From the NCBI GenBank assembly GCA_037447655.1, contig JBBHKE010002729.1, forward strand, positions 124,001 through 188,000: a DNA stretch of 64,000 nucleotides, written 5' to 3'. The notes under the pieces are model-generated. The model ran no database searches, was not told where the DNA came from, and saw only the letters and a list, made by a program, of their open reading frames with translations. Source of the stretch: Zygnema cylindricum (lineage: Eukaryota; Streptophyta; Zygnematophyceae; Zygnematales; Zygnemataceae). Both the position numbers and the translations under genes were made by a program. Of the stretch, positions 1-9,174 are shown piece after piece (the first letter of the stretch is position 1; each line of letters starts with the position of its first letter).

Positions 1-620
1 AAAAAATCAATCTTCTCCGTGAAGAAGTCACATTTACTTCTTTTTGCGTATAATTTATGCTCCCGAAGAACTTGTAGGACCGTCCGTAAATGCTTCATAT
101 GTTCTTCCTCCGTTCGGCTATACACCAATATGTCATCTAAGAAGACGATCACAAACGCGTCCAGATATTGCCGAAAGATGGAATTCATTAAATGCATAAA
201 GGTCGCCGGTGCGTTAGTCAACCCGAACGGCATTACCCGAAACTGGAAATGACCGTATCGAGTCCTGAACGCCGTCTTCTCCACATCATCCTCGGCAACT
301 CTGATCTGGTGGTAGCCGCTCCGCAAGTCTATTTTCGAAAAATACTTGGCACCTCGAAGTCGATCCAACAATTCGTCGATCCTCGGCAGGGGGTACGCAT
401 TCCTCATTGTTAATTTGTTCAGCGCTCGGTAGTCTACACACATACGGAAACCTCCATCTTTCTTGTTCACAAAGAGAACGGGGGCTCCATACGGTGACTT
501 GCTTCGTTCGATTGCTCCGGCTTCGACCAACTCCGCGAGTTGCTTTTTGAGTTCGTCCAATTCAGTGTAGCTCATCTTCTACATCCGATTAGCCGAGGGT
601 ACCGCTCCAGGAACAAGCTC
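1..620 (-). pseudogene. gypsy pol: reverse transcriptase, N-terminal part, partial
   Basis: The minus strand carries the N-terminal half of a gypsy reverse transcriptase. Reading from high to low coordinates one sees [15 protein letters not shown], then [20 protein letters not shown] (complement of about 433-503), then [13 protein letters not shown], then [11 protein letters not shown] and the catalytic FLDDILVYS (complement of about 80-110). The frame is open from a methionine at 575 to the window edge, 191 codons. Just upstream, an in-frame TAG (complement of 579-581) interrupts the expected protease-RT linker. RT copies the element RNA into cDNA in cytoplasmic particles. The stop makes this copy defective unless it is an assembly error. 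Confidence 0.9.
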
Positions 621-963
621 TATCGTATGGTCTACTTCGCGCTTCGGAGGTAATCCTTCGAGGAGCTTCGGGGGAAATACATCTGCGTACTCCTCGAGAA
701 GTTTTGTCATGACTTCCGGGGCCTCATCGGAAGTCTTTCCAATGTCGTCACTTTCTTTGGAGTCGAAGTCGGGGTCCTTCTTCTTCCATTCTTTCGGAAT
801 CTCCTCCTTCGCCTCCTCCTTGGCCGGACGACCGCCATACCAATCGTTCCCCCTTTCTTGAGTGCCCTCTTAAGCTGTAAGGCCGAAAGCAGGCGTCCCT
901 CTTCCGCTCCCTTACCAGCCGCTCCCGCTTTTACCTCGAACTCTTCTTCACCTTTCTTCACTC

Positions 964-2228
964 TCATGGCGCAATTCTCCAATCAATTGTCGGATTCCAT
1001 TTTTGCAGCCACGACTTCCCCAGGATTACCTCATGGTCCCCAAGAGGTAATACATGAAGTGTATCGTACCATCGGAATTTCCCAATGCCGACGCGTAACC
1101 TCGGGGTACGATGGGTAATGGATAAGGAACTGCCGTCGGCCAATTGTACCGACTGATGATCCTTTAGTACCACAAGAAGAAGTTTCAACCTTTTCACCGT
1201 CGCCTCGTTGATGAAGTTCCCCGATGCTCCGGAGTCCACCATGAAGTTAGCTGCACTCACTCCTATTTTACCCCGAAATATCAAAGGGTCTCCTCCTTCA
1301 CCGGCTAACCTCATAACGGTAAGTTTTCCATTTTTGGGGCCTTTCCGTTTTGGACACTCTCGAGCCATGTGATCTGGAGAACCGCACTGGAAGTATAGGC
1401 CATTTTGCCTCCTCCGCTGGATTTCCTCGGGGGACAAGTCATTGGTCTTGGGTATGGTAGCTTTCTTCTTTTTCCGCAGGACGTTGACCGCTTCCTTATC
1501 CTCTTTAATTGCGTCGAGCTCCATGGGGGTTGACCTTCGTCTCGTCGGTTTCCTCCTCTACTGCTCGACCCGTAGTGATAAGGTCTCCGGAGGTTAAAGT
1601 CGACCGAATCAGTCCGCTCCGCAAACTGGATGATTGCTGAGAGAGGAGGAGTCGCGCTTTCCAAGGCAAGCCATTGTTCCACATCTCTACGAATAGTCGA
1701 CTTAAGCCCCTTCACAAAACGATCCACGGCTTCATCCTTCGTCATCGTAGGTATTTGAACCTTGCACTCCAAGAACCTCTGCGTAAACTCCATCACTAAA
1801 GTTCGTTGCCTTCACCGTGTTGACAGGCTGCCAAGTGTCGCGGAGGAGTTGAACGAAGAGCGCCCAGACAGTTGGTAACTCATCGTCCTCTACCAATGTT
1901 CTCCACTAAGCCCCTGCTGCCCCTTTAGAAGACCACCAGCGTAGTGAATCTTCTCACGGTCTGATAGGCTAGGAAAATTCTCGAGATAGTTCGCCACGGA
2001 GAATAGCCATGAGTCAAGGCTCTTGTGTCTTGCAGGGTCAAACTCGTCGGGAATTCTTAATTTCGGTCTCCGGGAATCTCTCTCTACGCCTCCATGGGGT
2101 CGCTCCCCTAGACGCGACTCCAAGGCTATGACAGTGTTACTCAGCTGCGCATTCTGTAACCTCACACTTTCTAACTCCCTCAGCACTTGCGCCAACATTT
2201 TTGTAGTGGATACGCCGTGTTCGTTCAT
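964..2228 (-). pseudogene. gypsy gag (capsid, zinc knuckle) and aspartic protease, frame-broken
   Basis: Gag starts at the methionine at 2228 (MNEHGVSTTK) with a short coiled-coil-like N-terminus, then a capsid stretch with LDSWLFSVANYLENFP. The frame breaks near 1890-1910; the capsid continues in another frame through 1796-1550 (DEAVDRFVKGLKSTIRRDVE, typical of retrotransposon gag). A third frame, 1524-964, holds the nucleocapsid knuckle and the protease. The knuckle reads YFQCGSPDHMAREC, so the first Cys of the CX2CX4HX4C motif is Tyr. The protease active site is VDSGASGNFI. About 90 further in-frame residues follow (982-707) as linker toward RT, again after a shift. Confidence 0.85.
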
Positions 2229-2249
2229 GTTGTCGAGTCACGGGTGATT

Positions 2250-2261
2250 GCTCCGATACCA
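2250..2261 (-). other. primer-binding site, initiator tRNA-Met type
   Basis: On the minus strand this reads TGGTATCGGAGC, one base different from TGGTATCAGAGC, the usual plant LTR-retrotransposon site complementary to the 3' end of initiator tRNA-Met. It lies one base from the inner end of the LTR and about 20 bases before the gag start codon. Confidence 0.8.
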
Positions 2262-2262
2262 A

Positions 2263-2773
2263 TGTAAAAGAGGTACGATACACCACAACACGTTACAGTG
2301 CACAGCGGAAAACACCAAGGATCTTCCCGTAGCAACAGTAAGAATACACAGAACTCACAGACAAGGTAAAGCTTTATTACTTGAGAGAGAGTAAAAGGTT
2401 GCGCTAGCTGTGTAGGTTTACTTCAAGTCCCCCATTCACTAGGTCTACTCGCCTATTTAAACTAGCTAACTGCTAGTCAACCTAGAACTATACAGCTGTA
2501 CACATAGACCTTCGCGGCCAACCGAGATCTATCGAAAACTTCCTTCTAGAACTATACAGTTCCATCTACATTCTGCGGCGTTGCTATGCTGCGCTGCTGC
2601 GCTACTGAGTTGCTATGCTGCGCTGCTGCGCTACTAAGTTGTTATGCTGCTATGCTGCGCTGGTCTGGAATCGCAGTTGCGCTGCTCTGGAATCGCAACT
2701 GCGCTGCTCTGAAATCGCAACTATAGCAGCCTAGCCCTAGCCACTAAGTACCCAAATCTGTAACCCTGTTACA
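2263..2773 (-). repeat. LTR of the gypsy element, with internal tandem repeats
   Basis: The 511-bp segment begins TGTAA and ends TTACA, the inverted TG/CA ends expected of an LTR, and abuts the primer-binding site. On the minus strand there is a TATA-like TTTAAATAGG (about 2451-2461) and an AATAAA polyadenylation signal (2373-2378) some 80 bp further on. The outer part (about 2580-2725) is built of GC-richer tandem units: a unit of about 29 bp containing gctatgctgcgctgctgcgc, repeated about 2.5 times, then a unit of about 22 bp containing tctggaatcgcaactgcgct, repeated three times. Such repeats are common in LTR U3 regions and may affect promoter strength. Confidence 0.85.
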
Positions 2774-3021
2774 ATTTTGCTGTTGCAAAATCTGTGGGGA
2801 AATTCGTACCTTTTGTTTCAATGTTGGGAAATTGAAATTTGAATTTGCACTAACTTAATGTCAATGTTTTTTTTATATTTCTCAGATTTTGACATTTTCA
2901 AAGGATTCGTTAAGGAGAATAAGTTTTGGATTGGAACAATCCTAAGACTTCAAATCTGCAACAAATTTCTTTGGGAAATTATATTCTTTCTTTCCTTTTT
3001 CTTGATTTCATTGTTCGATAA

Positions 3022-4341
3022 TGACAAGTACTGCATGGAAACGTGAAATGGAGAATACTTTGAATGTGTTGAATAAGCGTATTGTGAAATTGGTCAAAAG
3101 ATTTAATAATCATGCTCCCGCTGTGATGAAACCATTTCCGAATTGAAAAATGAATTGAAAGTTGTTAAAGAAAATAGAAATGTTTCAAATGAGAAATTAG
3201 ATGAATTTTATTAACTTAATTCAGATCAAGAATGACATTAATGACCAAAAGGGTGAAAGTAGTAAAAAGAATGCCAGTTTTAGGGAGGATTATCATGATA
3301 GACCTAAGAAGATAAGAGATCTGAAATTGTCTATTAGTGAGGCACCATCGTTTGATAGTAAAAAAATTTATGAGTTGGATGCTTGGATTTTTCATATGGA
3401 GTATTATTTGGAATCTAGAAATTGTGAATGTGATGATTACACTTCTTTTGCTGTTAGCTCTCTGAAAAGCGATGCTCAGATTTGGTATTACACTCAGAGA
3501 ACGTCTTAATTGATTCCTGATAATGCTAATTGGGAAATTTTTTAAAACCGCGATCAAATCGCGATTCTTGTTTGTCACTTTTAAATCCAGAATGGAAGAA
3601 AAATGGCTGAACTGTAAGCAGACTAGATCTGTGAAGGATTACATTGAGGAATTTGACTCATCTAGTGTTCACGTCATAGGTTTGTTTGATGAAATGGCTA
3701 AGTTGCATTGCATAAATCATCTAAACCCTATACTGAAATCAGAATCGAAACATCAAAAATTTAATAATTTGAAAGAATTACAACAAAATGCATTGGAATT
3801 AGAGGATCACTTGGGGTATAATCGGGAAACTAAATCACTTAGGGGTAATTTGAATGAAGTATCACAGTGGGATGAGGGGGAATTTGTGGATGAGGGTCTG
3901 AATGCTAGTCTGGTGAACAGGCAAAATATTTTCAGGGGATATCAGAAGGGTGGACAGGGTGTTAATGAAGGAAACAAATTTAACAATAGAGGGGGATACA
4001 TTAAGAGTCCTAAACCAAGCATTAATGCTCAGAAGCCTAACCTTACCATCCCCACATGCACTATTTGTCAAAAAAATGGTCATATAGCATTTGAGTGTGC
4101 CCAACTGAAAAAGATTAACTGTTATAACTGTGGAGAGGAGGGACAATTTAATAGACAGTGCACAAAACCCAAAAAGAAAGTCATGTGTTTCAAATGCGGG
4201 GGTCCAGATCATTACGCTAAAGACTGTACAAATAAAGGTTCTCTCAAAACAGTCGATGTAAATAAAGGTCTCCAAGAGGATATTGCATTATACCTAGCTG
4301 AGCAGGAAGCGCGAAGGTGGGAAACGGAAAAGATAAACTGA
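3022..4341 (+). pseudogene. gag of the decayed gypsy element
   Basis: A methionine at 3022 opens MTSTAWKREMENTLNVLNKR and stops after about 41 codons. The reading resumes at 3201-3509 with a capsid region (ELDAWIFHMEYYLESRN) and, after another shift, at 3523-4341 with the C-terminal capsid and nucleocapsid. Three knuckles follow: CTICQKNGHIAFEC (intact CX2CX4HX4C), CYNCGEEGQFNRQC (the His is Gln) and CFKCGGPDHYAKDC (intact). Three knuckles in series is more than the usual one or two of plant gypsy gag. The breaks make it a pseudogene. Confidence 0.85.
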
Positions 4342-4613
4342 AAGTCCTCAGTTGAGTCAACCGGATCCAGATGTTAAAGAGTTTACTCTCGAGGGCAAAT
4401 TAATGAATGGAAAAGTTAGGATAGATGAATTGATTATGCAAATTAATGAATGAAAAAGTTATGATAGCTGAATTTATTATGATTCTCACTACACTGCATA
4501 GTTTAAAAAATCTTTCTTATGAAATCCTAAACAATGACCTATGTTAGGAGAGTAAGGTAATGATGACGCCAGACACAGTTTGATTAGATTTGAGTCATAG
4601 TGGAAGGATAACC

Positions 4614-4676
4614 GTTGAGAGTAATGGTTGATTCAGGTACCACACATAATTTTATTTCACATAGATTTGTATAGGA
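4614..4676 (+). pseudogene. aspartic protease active-site remnant
   Basis: The reading VMVDSGTTHNFISHRFV contains the DSGTTHNF signature of plant gypsy proteases and ends at a TAG. Sequence on both sides is too decayed to read, and the polymerase that should follow within about 300 codons is absent. Confidence 0.7.
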
Positions 4677-4759
4677 AAAATAAAATTCCTAATGTCATAA
4701 GGGAAAAGCCTTTACATATTCAAGTGGCAAATGGTAATAAGTCCACATTAGACTTACAC

Positions 4760-5074
4760 GTGCATTGGTGAAATGGCGTTGTTATTTGCATAATAAAAAA
4801 TTCACAGTTCACTGTGATAATAAAACACTCCTATTTACAGAGATTAAATGATTCACATATTATGACTGGCAGACAGGTTAGGTGGATGCAGAAATTAGCA
4901 TATTTCAAATTTAATGTCAAACATATTCCAGGGAAGACAAATATAGTCGCAGATCCTTTAAGTAGATGTTTTGAAATAAGTGTTATGGTTCATGATAAAT
5001 TCTTTTTAGATACTGTTAGAAATGGTTATGATAAAGATCCTTGTTTTGCAGTGATTTGCAATAATATTTCGTGA
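4760..5074 (+). pseudogene. RNase H C-terminal region of gypsy pol
   Basis: Reading across one shift gives KWRCYLHNKKFTVHCDNKTL, then the conserved RQVRWMQKLAYFKFNVKHIP followed by GKTNIVADPLSR. This matches the C-terminal part of the gypsy RNase H domain, including the N-x-x-A-D-x-L-S-R end. Its N-terminal part has gone with the missing reverse transcriptase. Confidence 0.8.
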
Positions 5075-5089
5075 GGGAATTTTGACCCA

Positions 5090-5880
5090 TTGAATGAGAG
5101 GCATGTCAAAACCTTTAGACTAGAGGATGATTTAGTGTATTTGCAAATTGGGGAAAGATTATGCATTCATGAAGTGGGAGACTTAAGAAAACAAATTTTA
5201 TGGGAAGCTAATGAGCATTTAGGACATCTAGGTCGAGATAAAACTCTTAGTCGATTTCAAAGTAGATTGTTTTGGCATGGGATGGCAAAATAGGTGTCAA
5301 AACACGTGGAAAGTTGAGTCCCTTGCCAACAGAGTAAACCTAGTACACAAAAACCTAAAGGTCTCTTACAAACCTTTGGATATCCCCGAAAGACCGTAGG
5401 AATCTGTTAGTATGGATTTTATTGTCAGATTGCCTGCTACATCTAAAAGAAATGACAGTATCATGGTCGTAGTCAATAGGTTCAATATAATGGCAATCTT
5501 TATCCCTTGCAAAACAACTCATTCAATTGTAGATATTGCAAAGTTATATTTTGACAACGTGGTCAGACATCATGGAGTCCGTCTAACTAAATTAGTGATA
5601 GAGATTCTACATTTACGTCTGCTTTTTGGAAAGAATTACAGCAAAATTTAGGCTCTAAATTGAAAATGAGTACCGCTTGTCATCCTCAAACAGTTGGACA
5701 GACAGAAAGGATGAACCATACACTAGAGGAAACTCTTAGGACTGTTTGTAGTGGAATTCAGAACACATGGGAATCTAAACTGCCATTAATGGAATTTGCA
5801 TACAATTCATGTAAACATGCTAGTACATGATTCTCACCATTTAAAGTTGCATACGGATACCAACCTAGAGAAGCATTAGA
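5090..5880 (+). pseudogene. integrase of the decayed gypsy element
   Basis: The zinc-binding part is seen as NEHLGHLGRDKTLSRFQSRL, ending in a stop at 5291; the second Cys pair is damaged. The catalytic core follows: MDFIVRLPATSKRNDSIMVV with the first catalytic Asp, a frameshifted second-Asp region near 5600-5640, and a later frame through QTVGQTERMNHTLEETLRT with the catalytic Glu, ending near YQPREALD. At least three frame breaks are present, so it cannot be active. Confidence 0.82.
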
Positions 5881-6041
5881 CTGCTACGGACTCAGGGGAG
5901 TCTAGGCTGCACAGGGGTGCAGTCAAATTGTCAGTTTGCCTTCTTGGGCAGAAGTGGTCGTGGCTTAAAGTGGGTTAGTTAAATACTATCTAGAGGCTTT
6001 CTCTATACCGTAGTCCAATGGAGGACACAGAATTGCATGTA

Positions 6042-6370
6042 CACCGCGAATCGCTATTAGCGTATAAGTTTTCTTAACATATAAAAATAAGGGAATTGCT
6101 AATCGCAGAGACGATTTTTGTTGCGTGCAGGTAGTTGTCATAAATTGTATATGTGAAAAAGAGTTTCGTACAATCTACGTACCTTTAAGATAAGATTTGA
6201 CGGTCAATCAGTCGAACAACTTTGACTGGCGAAATATTGTAACAGCGGTTAAAAAATTGTCGCAGTTGCGAACGTCAACCATCATAAAAAAAAACAACAA
6301 TTCACATGGCCTGCGTAGGATTACTGTAACAAAACTGAGGCAGCCACATATAAATATAATGGCTGCGCGC
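6042..6370 (+). mobile_element. partial TA-flanked inverted-repeat element (CACCGCG family)
   Basis: The left terminus caccgcgaatcgctattagc lies just after a TA at 6040-6041. No matching right terminus is found before another member begins at 6376, so this copy is truncated or interrupted. Between is AT-rich sequence with no coding signal. Confidence 0.6.
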
Positions 6371-6375
6371 AGGTA

Positions 6376-6905
6376 CTCCGCGAATCGTTATTAGTGTCAA
6401 AGTTTAAATAGTGTTGTATAAAATTTACCGTAATTGATGCTAATTAAGATTTTTTTTTTTAAGGTGTATTCTAATTTTGACATTAGGCCAATTTGGGAAC
6501 AGCAACAATGGAATATTCGCGGTACAATTATATACATTAATATATGTATCAGTACAAAATATTAGAAATCGCACGCCGTGGTGATATTTAAATATCCGTA
6601 CATCTCAGACTAATTTACGTGTCAAAATAATCGGTTTTTTTTAGCGCAAGTTCCTATGCATGCATGTCTGATTTAATTCATTTTTTGTAATTTTTTCACT
6701 TAAAAAGGTACATTTATGTACGGTTTGACATCGACCGTACACCACACTATTTAGATATCATTGTACTTTCGTTCTTTACGCTATTTTGTACGGTACCTTA
6801 ATTAACGTCAAGGAAAAATTAAAATCATGTATCCTATTTGAGGAAAAAAATCAAAATTTTAAGAACCCAAATTAGTGACTTTGACACTAATAACGATTCG
6901 CGGTG
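6376..6905. mobile_element. complete 530-bp TA-flanked inverted-repeat element
   Basis: The ends are inverted copies: ctccgcgaatcgttattagt on the left and ctaataacgattcgcggtg on the right, each flanked outside by TA (6374-6375 and 6906-6907). The internal sequence is the reverse complement of the element at 23061-23599, including the stretch around taagaacccaaattagtgac. There is no open reading frame for a transposase. The TA flanks suggest a non-autonomous Tc1/mariner-like element, but the termini do not match the Stowaway consensus I know. Confidence 0.82.
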
Positions 6906-6907
6906 TA

Positions 6908-9174
6908 GCGTACACGTAACACTGTGCATAAATCCGTACTATGTCGGGTACAAGACGACAAGGCTATGCGAGTAGCAAATCGATGGTCGAAATAGGTCGT
7001 CTCATGATTGTTTTTTGAACTGCTGTACCGTAAGGTGCGGCAGTCAAGCTGCATAGTCCAAGTCTTACCTGAATTTTCAGCACATGTCAGTGAATTACTG
7101 ATAGTATTTTGCCAAGTGTCACTCGTCAAGTCTTCGATCCCCCGTGTGCTCTAGACCTCTACTGTAGTCATATAAGATGTACGATCACAGGCGTGTGATA
7201 TCCCCCTGACGTTCTTTTGTTTCTCTCGACTGTATTGTACTGCTAAGCCTGCACGGGTGGACGCCTCTACATCCAATAAAAGATTTTGTTCATGCGACTT
7301 GTAGGATACGCGCAAGTATTGTCAAAAAAAATTCAGCTCTATTGTGCATTTGGACTCTGACACTTGGCGATCCCAAAGAATCAAACACAGATATCCGACG
7401 TGGTTTAGCTGGAAATACACGTAGACTGGTCCCAAAATCGATTAGATGTTGCCACATAAGTAGGAGGTCCTAAAGACTGACGCTGACTCACATGTACTAA
7501 AAACAAATTTCTGTCCTTTTAGGCTTTTAGGCATGACATTTCGTCCGAAAATTCAAACCTTCACTTCCAACGCTTGAAACCGTACGACAGAAAATTTGAA
7601 GTTTGAAAAGCTACAACACTTTTCTGCCACGTGGTTGCAAACTCCAAGCTTGGTAGTTGGTACAACTAGATTTTGACTCTGTTTCAGGTAAGTACCGCTG
7701 AATCCATTTTGCTTGCTGAACAAATGTGCCGCAATCTCATTTACCTCCTTAATTTGCGGAGGTGATCTTGACCGTCGATCTTTTTCTTGTAGAGTTTCAA
7801 AACTTGCAGGGACAATATATATATTTCCTTCTCATTGTAAGCAGATCAAAAGCGTCCTCTACAATTTTTCCTGCTGAAACTCCTTGTAGACACCAGAGCT
7901 TGGTACGTTTTCTTATTCACTGAAAGCTTCTTTCTTTAATTACAAGGCTTGAATTTAATGCTAGAGGTTCCTCTCTCTCTCCCTATCCCTCTCCCTCTCG
8001 CTCTCCCTCTACCTCTCCCTCTCCCTTGCCTTTCCCTCCCCCTCTCTGTCTCACTATCAATAAAATTCGTTATGTTTCTCAGATGGGATTATTCAATGTC
8101 ATGAACAAATATTGAACACTGAAACATATAATGTTGAAAAAAAAAATTGTTGCAAGAATCAGTCTCAAATAGCTGCTTGCTGTTTTGATCAACTGCGCTA
8201 GTTATTTGTTTTTGTGAATTCTTTTAGATATATATATTTTTTTTTGTTTTAGTTGTTTTTTGTAGTTATTATTTTTTATTATTTTCTTTTAGTTATTTTT
8301 GTGGAATCGCTGTTCATAAGAACTGAAAAAAAAGTTTTCACCTTTGCCTGTTAGACATTATCTTTTGGTACAAATATACTGCTTCTTTGTTTTTATTTTT
8401 TTCTAAATCAAGAATCCATTAAAGAATTTACGTGTTTCTCATGTTTCTACTGTTGAGAGAAGACTCCTGTAGGGGTTTAATACGTACTCGCACTAGGGGT
8501 ATTCACACTGGAGGTAAATTAGGAATGTTTATGTAATGTCTGTATAATGTCTATAGTGTTTTAGCAATGTTTCTCTGATGTTACCCTGTGTTTGGTGAAA
8601 GTATCGGGTAAAAATGGGCATACTGTTTCTTAGGCATGTTTAAATGTTTGCTTCATTATGACATTTTACGCTTTATTGCCTTCTCGAATCATAAGTTCCT
8701 CAGCGGTAGATACAAAGTATTAGTTTAGGGCCTGGTAAATACTCCTATTTCTTGTCAAAGTTCCGATCTTTAAGCAGCTACAAGTTTTTTTTATACAAAT
8801 TAGTTTCATATATATGCTAGTTGTCTTTGCTAGCAAAAGTTTGTTGCAGAGGTCAAGCTAAATAACTATCTATGCACTTTACACATGTATATGTGTACAA
8901 GTAAGTCATATGTATGTAATTATGAAGTTTTTGAGAAGAATTCTGATTTTTTAGGATTACCTGACGTCCTAACGTGTTGCCTGATTTGAATGTTAAATGC
9001 AGATAATATCAAGCTGTGCTTATATTCATTATTCGAATATCAATTATTTGGATATATTGATTATTCTGATATAATCTATTATTTAGATATATCAATTATT
9101 TGGATATATCGATTATTCAGATATTTATTATTTAAAAGAGCTTAATAAAATTCCAAAATTGAAAATAGGCAAAA
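6908..9174 (+). other. intergenic region and presumed promoter/5' UTR of the sugar symporter gene
   Basis: No coding region was recognised in these 2.3 kb. A pyrimidine-rich microsatellite (CCCTCT-type) lies at about 7969-8050. At 9029-9130 a degenerate repeat of ttatttggatatatcgatta-like units sits within 50 bp of the start codon. A 5' leader intron is possible (gtaagt at 7688) but cannot be shown from sequence alone. Confidence 0.5.
9029..9130. repeat. AT-rich tandem repeat just upstream of the symporter start codon
   Basis: Repeated units of 18-20 bp such as atatatcaattatttgg and atatatcgattattcag alternate for about 100 bp. They contain several ATCGAT or ATATAT palindromes. They end about 45 bp before the start codon, so they lie in the leader or core promoter. 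Confidence 0.6.

Larger units (their letters stand above)
1..2773 (-). mobile_element. Ty3/gypsy LTR retrotransposon, minus strand, cut by window edge
   Basis: Read on the minus strand this is, in order, an LTR (2263-2773), a primer-binding site (2250-2261), gag with a zinc knuckle, an aspartic protease with a DSGAS active site, and the start of reverse transcriptase running off base 1. Protease before reverse transcriptase, the RT motif FLDDILVYS and an initiator-methionine primer site are features of plant Ty3/gypsy elements. RNase H, integrase and the second LTR must lie beyond the left edge. The coding region has frame breaks and a stop (near 580, near 1900 and near 980), so this copy is not autonomous as read, although the long stretches of good frame argue that it is fairly young. 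Confidence 0.92.
3022..5890 (+). mobile_element. decayed Ty3/gypsy element lacking reverse transcriptase
   Basis: In order on the plus strand are gag, three zinc knuckles, a protease remnant, RNase H and integrase, the order of a Ty3/gypsy polyprotein, but many frameshifts and stops are present. Only about 150 bp separate the protease active site (near 4630) from RNase H (near 4770), so the whole reverse transcriptase domain is missing. No LTRs or primer site were recognised at either end. The upstream flank (2774-3021) directly abuts the LTR of the minus-strand gypsy element, and the downstream end fades out near 5890. Confidence 0.88.

Noticed and set aside
19-413. Plus-strand frames at the left edge
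   Set aside because: Shadows of the minus-strand reverse transcriptase.
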